16,601 nucleotides of DNA from assembly GCA_946221915.1 (NCBI GenBank), contig CAMIKG010000087.1, forward strand, positions 1 to 16,601, given 5' to 3'. The notes below the pieces were generated by a model that saw only the letters and a list, made by a program, of their open reading frames with translations, made no database searches and was not told where the DNA came from. This document shows, one piece after another, positions 13,906-16,601 of this stretch. Numbering within the stretch: the first letter of the stretch is position 1; each line of letters starts with the position of its first letter. This DNA is from an uncultured Erwinia sp. GTDB taxonomy: Bacteria; Pseudomonadota; Gammaproteobacteria; Enterobacterales; Enterobacteriaceae. The position numbers and the translations under genes were made by a program.

Positions 13906-14724
13906 ATGAACCTCTCTATGCTCTCTTCTGCCGCCCTTGTTGGCGTTCTGACTGCCGCACTGCTGTTCTGGTTATGTAAAAAGAAAAAGATCGAACGCTG
14001 GCTGGCGCTGGGGCTTTTTATTGCCGTGCAGCTGATCTGGAGCCAGGTTTACAGCGTGCTGGCGCAGGATCGGCTGCGTGATGATCCGCAGCGCGTGCAA
14101 CAGCTGGTGCGGCAGGAGTTCGATAAGATCCCGCTGATGGTTACCCTGCAGCAGAAGGAGCCGGAGGCACGCGCGGCGATGGAGAACACGGCGCGCGAAG
14201 CGATTGAGCAGGGACTGACGACGCAACAGGCAATCGATCAAATCCAGGTCGCGATGGCGGAGATGATTGGTAAACGTGTGCGTTTCGCGCCAGATGACAC
14301 CCTCAATCAGTATATGAACGTGACGCTGCAGCAGATGCAGGACCTGCAGGCGAAAGGGGACAGTCTGTGCTTTAAGCTGCTGTTTCCGCAGGCCGGTGGT
14401 GGCATTGATGCCAGTAAATATAACCCGCCTGAACTGATCCAGCAGCGCCTTGCCACGGACAACCAGCTGGTGCTGGCCTCTTATGAACAGCCGCAGCGCA
14501 ACAGCGCGGAACAGGATCTGCAGGCCAGTTTGCAGGTGCAGCGCATTTTGCAGCAGCTGGGGCAGAAATATGGCGACGACCTGAAAATGCTGGTGCCGCC
14601 GCAGCGTAATGATGTTGATCATAAGCGGGTGTGTGAGATTGCCACTGATTTCTATCAGCAGATTCAGGCGCTGCCGCCAGTCCAGTCGGCGCAGATCCTG
14701 CGCGTGGTGCTGGCGACGCAATAG
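13906..14724 (+). CDS. Membrane-anchored protein of unknown function, 272 aa
   Basis: I do not recognise this family. Two hydrophobic helices lie at about residues 5-24 and 32-52, separated by a short basic loop CKKKKIER. By the positive-inside rule that loop is cytoplasmic, which places the remaining ~220 residues in the periplasm. This part is helical-looking and Gln-rich (runs such as QQMQDLQ and LQVQRILQQLGQ), with only two cysteines (C155 and C243) that could form a disulfide. The segment EQGLTTQQAIDQIQVAMAEMIGKRVRF is followed by the phrase FAPDDTLNQY. The ATG follows GTAAGGAAA closely. It lies 49 nt after yojI on the same strand, so it may be an accessory to that exporter, but this is inference from position only. 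A terminator follows at 14871. Confidence 0.75.
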   Translation: MNLSMLSSAALVGVLTAALLFWLCKKKKIERWLALGLFIAVQLIWSQVYSVLAQDRLRDDPQRVQQLVRQEFDKIPLMVTLQQKEPEARAAMENTAREAIEQGLTTQQAIDQIQVAMAEMIGKRVRFAPDDTLNQYMNVTLQQMQDLQAKGDSLCFKLLFPQAGGGIDASKYNPPELIQQRLATDNQLVLASYEQPQRNSAEQDLQASLQVQRILQQLGQKYGDDLKMLVPPQRNDVDHKRVCEIATDFYQQIQALPPVQSAQILRVVLATQ

Positions 14725-14870
14725 GGCGCAATGCTGTGCAATTACTGCATATCCAGCGCAGATATTGTTGTTAGTCAACGGCATAGAGACGCGGTAATCT
14801 TTTCCTCAGACCCGGGCCGCACCGCCTGTTGTCTTTCCTCAACTTTTCTGTCGTCTTGTCAAATCTTGAT

Positions 14871-14903
14871 ACCGGTTTGCCACTGTTGGTAAACCGGTTT
14901 TTT
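14871..14903 (+). terminator. Terminator of the yojI transcription unit
   Basis: ACCGGTTTGCCA pairs with TGGTAAACCGGT over 12 bp (one G-U) around a CTGT loop, followed by TTTTT. It is the only good terminator after the 272-aa gene and ends 5 nt before the convergent LysR gene stop. On the minus strand there is no U-run, so it does not clearly serve the LysR gene. Confidence 0.85.
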
Positions 14904-14907
14904 GTCG

Positions 14908-15807
14908 CTAATTTTCCGGCTCTGTTGCAGGCAAGCTGGCGCTGAATAACGCAAACAGCGTGGCAATTTCTCTATCCCATGGCAGGCTTTGCTGGCGGAT
15001 AATCAGATGCAACGCCGTGGCGCGCCTGATGCCGTGGCTGAGCGGCAGGATTTTCAGTTCGCCACGTTGTAGCAGTGGTGTAATGCGTTGTTCCGGCAAC
15101 CAGCCGTAGCCGACGCCGTGCACTACGGCTTCCGTCGCCGCTTCGATGGTGGTAAAGGTCCAGCTCTCTGCCAGCGCCCCCGGCTTCGCCACCGCAGGCT
15201 GCTGGCGATCGACGATGGTGATGAGCGGATACTGGCTCAGTTGTGCGCTGCCGAGTGGTGCGGGCAGCGCGTGTAACGGATGCTGCGGATGCGCCACGGC
15301 GATAAAGTCGATATTCATCAGCCACTGGCCGTGGCCCTGCGGGTCCTGGTTACGCGTCAGCACCAGCAGATCGGCAGGGCGCTCCGCCAGCCGCGCCGGG
15401 CTTTCACTGTTCAGCACTTCCGCCAGATGGACCTGGGTCAGCGGATGCTGTTGCTGGAACTGGCGCAGAATGGCAAACAGCCGATCGCGCGGGAAAATAC
15501 TGTCGACCACCAAATCAATACGCGCCCGCTTGCCAGCGTTCAGCGCCGCTGCGCGTTGTTCAATGGTGAGAAAATCACGCAATAGCGGGCGAACCTGCGC
15601 CAGCAGCAGTTCACCTTCCTGTGTCAGCACCGCGCGCCGTCCTTCGGGCCGCAACAGTTCAATGCCGAGGCGTTGCTGCAGCAAACCGACGTTGTAACTG
15701 ACCGATGACTGACTGCGGTTGCTGGCCTCGGCGGCAAGGGCGAAGCTGCCGAGATCCACCACGCTTTGCAACAACGCCCACTGCTCAAGTGTACTTTTCG
15801 GTAACAT
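14908..15807 (-). CDS. LysR-type regulator divergent from padC
   Basis: A 299-residue LysR-family transcription factor of normal length. The N-terminal winged helix-turn-helix covers about residues 5-65 (EQWALLQSVVDLGSFALAAE, then SQSSVSYNVGLLQQRLGIELL, then LTQEGELLL). From about residue 90 the periplasmic-binding-protein-like effector domain follows (IDLVVDSIFPRDRL, then ADLLVLTRNQDPQGHGQW). The gene faces away from padC with 99 bp between the start codons. Family knowledge and this arrangement suggest that it activates padC on sensing a phenolic acid, possibly while repressing itself. No clear Shine-Dalgarno precedes its ATG, so it may be weakly translated. In Gram-positive bacteria padC is controlled by PadR instead. 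Confidence 0.9.
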   Translation of the reverse strand: MLPKSTLEQWALLQSVVDLGSFALAAEASNRSQSSVSYNVGLLQQRLGIELLRPEGRRAVLTQEGELLLAQVRPLLRDFLTIEQRAAALNAGKRARIDLVVDSIFPRDRLFAILRQFQQQHPLTQVHLAEVLNSESPARLAERPADLLVLTRNQDPQGHGQWLMNIDFIAVAHPQHPLHALPAPLGSAQLSQYPLITIVDRQQPAVAKPGALAESWTFTTIEAATEAVVHGVGYGWLPEQRITPLLQRGELKILPLSHGIRRATALHLIIRQQSLPWDREIATLFALFSASLPATEPEN

Positions 15808-15850
15808 GATTAATCTAATTTTTCGATGAATGAGCCGGAAAATGAGCGTT

Positions 15851-15865
15851 ATTTATCGAATAAAT
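15851..15865. promoter_or_regulatory. LysR-type operator (T-N11-A palindrome)
   Basis: ATTTAT-CGA-ATAAAT is a perfect 6-bp inverted repeat centred between the divergent LysR and padC start codons (56 bp and 49 bp from its centre). It fits the T-N11-A core bound by LysR-type regulators and is the only such dyad I see in the 99-bp spacer. Confidence 0.55.
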
Positions 15866-15906
15866 TACGCAGTAGACTGACTTTAACAAATACGGAGGAA
15901 CACACA

Positions 15907-16413
15907 ATGAGTCAGTTTAATAAACATGATCTGAGCGGCTTTATTGGTAAACATCTGGTGTATACCTACGATAACGGCTGGAACTATGAGATTTATGTCA
16001 AAAACGCTTCGACGCTCGATTACCGTATTCACAGCGGTATTGTGGGTAATCGCTGGGTGAAAGATCAGCAGGCGTTTATCGTGCGTGTCGCCAGTGAGGT
16101 GTATAAAATTTCCTGGACTGAGCCGACGGGTACTGATGTCAGTTTGATTGTGAATCTGGCGGATAAGGTGTTCCACGGTACGATCTTCTTCCCGCGCTGG
16201 GTGATCAACAATCCGGAAAAAACGGTGTGTTTCCAGAATGAGCATATTCCCCAGATGGAAGCGTACCGTGCGGCAGGCCCGGCGTATCCGACAGAGGTGA
16301 TTGATGAGTTTGCGACGATCACGTTTGTGCGTGATTGTGGTGAAAATAATGAGTCGGTAATTGATTGTCCGGCGAGCGAGTTGCCGAAAGATTTTCCGGC
16401 GAATTTGAAGTGA
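15907..16413 (+). CDS. padC: Phenolic acid decarboxylase
   Basis: This 168-residue cytosolic, cofactor-free enzyme decarboxylates p-coumaric, ferulic and caffeic acids to 4-vinyl phenols, detoxifying plant cell-wall phenolics. The ATG at 15907 has GGAGG with an 8-nt spacer. In-frame upstream starts lack one. It matches Bacillus PadC closely, with an 8-residue offset. The catalytic tyrosines Y11/Y13 and Y19 correspond to Y19/Y21 and Y27 (HLVYTYDNGWNYEIY), R41 to R49 and E64 to E72 in SWTEPTGTDVS. HGTIFFPRWV and CFQNEHI of the beta-barrel core are also present. It is paired with a divergent LysR gene. The product fits a plant-associated lifestyle. Confidence 0.96.
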   Translation: MSQFNKHDLSGFIGKHLVYTYDNGWNYEIYVKNASTLDYRIHSGIVGNRWVKDQQAFIVRVASEVYKISWTEPTGTDVSLIVNLADKVFHGTIFFPRWVINNPEKTVCFQNEHIPQMEAYRAAGPAYPTEVIDEFATITFVRDCGENNESVIDCPASELPKDFPANLK

Positions 16414-16474
16414 CTGTTCTGAAGTAATTATTAACGACTGCGCGTCCGCCGGCATGACACTGTGCTGATATCAG

Positions 16475-16542
16475 GGCACGGAATGCCCCTTCCCCCATCG
16501 AATGGGGGAAGGCTGGGATGGGGGAACTGACGACTCCGTGCC
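16475..16542. repeat. REP-like element with nested inverted repeats
   Basis: An outer 8-bp inverted repeat GGCACGGA (16475-16482) / TCCGTGCC (16535-16542) encloses a perfect 11-bp stem, CCTTCCCCCAT (16488-16498) with ATGGGGGAAGG (16502-16512), closed by a CGA loop. GCTGGGATGGGGG follows. This is typical of enterobacterial REP/BIME intergenic palindromes. Confidence 0.75.
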
Positions 16543-16547
16543 ACTTG

Positions 16548-16587
16548 CTCCCCCTCCCTAACCCTCCCTCATTTTATGGGGGAGGGG
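16548..16587. repeat. Second REP-like element in opposite orientation
   Basis: CCCTCCCTCAT (16562-16572) pairs with ATGGGGGAGGG (16576-16586) around TTT, with one mismatch (G-U in RNA). It is preceded by CTCCCCCTCCCTAA. Read on the minus strand the layout is stem then G-rich tail, the inverse of the neighbouring element, giving a head-to-head BIME-like pair after padC. Confidence 0.7.
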
Positions 16588-16601
16588 ATCGCAGCAGTGA
16601 T

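Noticed and set aside
13972..14784. 270-aa minus-strand ORF opposite the 272-aa protein
   Set aside because: Both are long, but the plus-strand frame has a ribosome binding site, N-terminal membrane helices and operon spacing with yojI. The minus frame is Leu/His/Arg-rich shadow sequence.

Overview
The window looks like chromosome from a plant-associated enterobacterium, most likely an Erwiniaceae (Pantoea/Erwinia-like) strain. This rests on an OmpC-type porin with a divergent micF RNA, the enterobacterial order ompC-apbE-alkB-yojI, and a divergent LysR-padC pair for hydroxycinnamate decarboxylation. The genus is inferred from the style of the proteins and was not tested by any search. There are no tRNA or rRNA genes, CRISPR arrays, integrases or recognisable insertion sequences.

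Layout: (1) 2-2884 is the C-terminal part of a very large type I secreted, Ig-repeat adhesin of the BapA/LapA kind. It has seven ~100-residue repeats, a Ser/Thr/Glu-rich linker and a C-terminal secretion domain, and it ends at a strong terminator. (2) 2951-3476 is a long leader with a candidate promoter, an 11-bp inverted repeat and two small ORFs with plausible ribosome binding sites. (3) 3477-8186 encodes the dedicated secretion machine: a TolC-like outer-membrane channel, an ABC transporter with a degenerate C39-like N-domain, and an HlyD-type adaptor. The order adhesin, TolC, ABC, HlyD is that of Salmonella bapABCD. (4) 8187-8782 is an AT-rich regulatory region. It holds micF on the minus strand, the ompC promoter with an OmpR-box-like sequence, and four copies of AGTGCT. 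(5) 8783-9895 is ompC, followed by a terminator. (6) 10134-10244 (minus strand) is a convincing 36-residue one-helix membrane protein. (7) 10415-12109 holds apbE and alkB only 15 nt apart; ada, which lies between them in E. coli, is absent here. (8) 12205-14724 holds yojI and an unrecognised membrane-anchored protein, with a 10-bp intercistronic hairpin between them. (9) 14908-16413 holds a LysR regulator divergent from padC, with a T-N11-A palindrome between them. (10) 16475-16587 holds REP-like palindromes.

Functionally, the left half is an adhesion and biofilm module with its own exporter. The middle is envelope and porin control (micF/ompC) and a periplasmic flavin transferase. The right half covers alkylation repair, peptide efflux and detoxification of plant phenolic acids. 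The least explained elements are the exporter leader, the 36-aa minus-strand protein, the 272-aa protein after yojI, the palindrome inside the micF promoter and the repeated AGTGCT motif.
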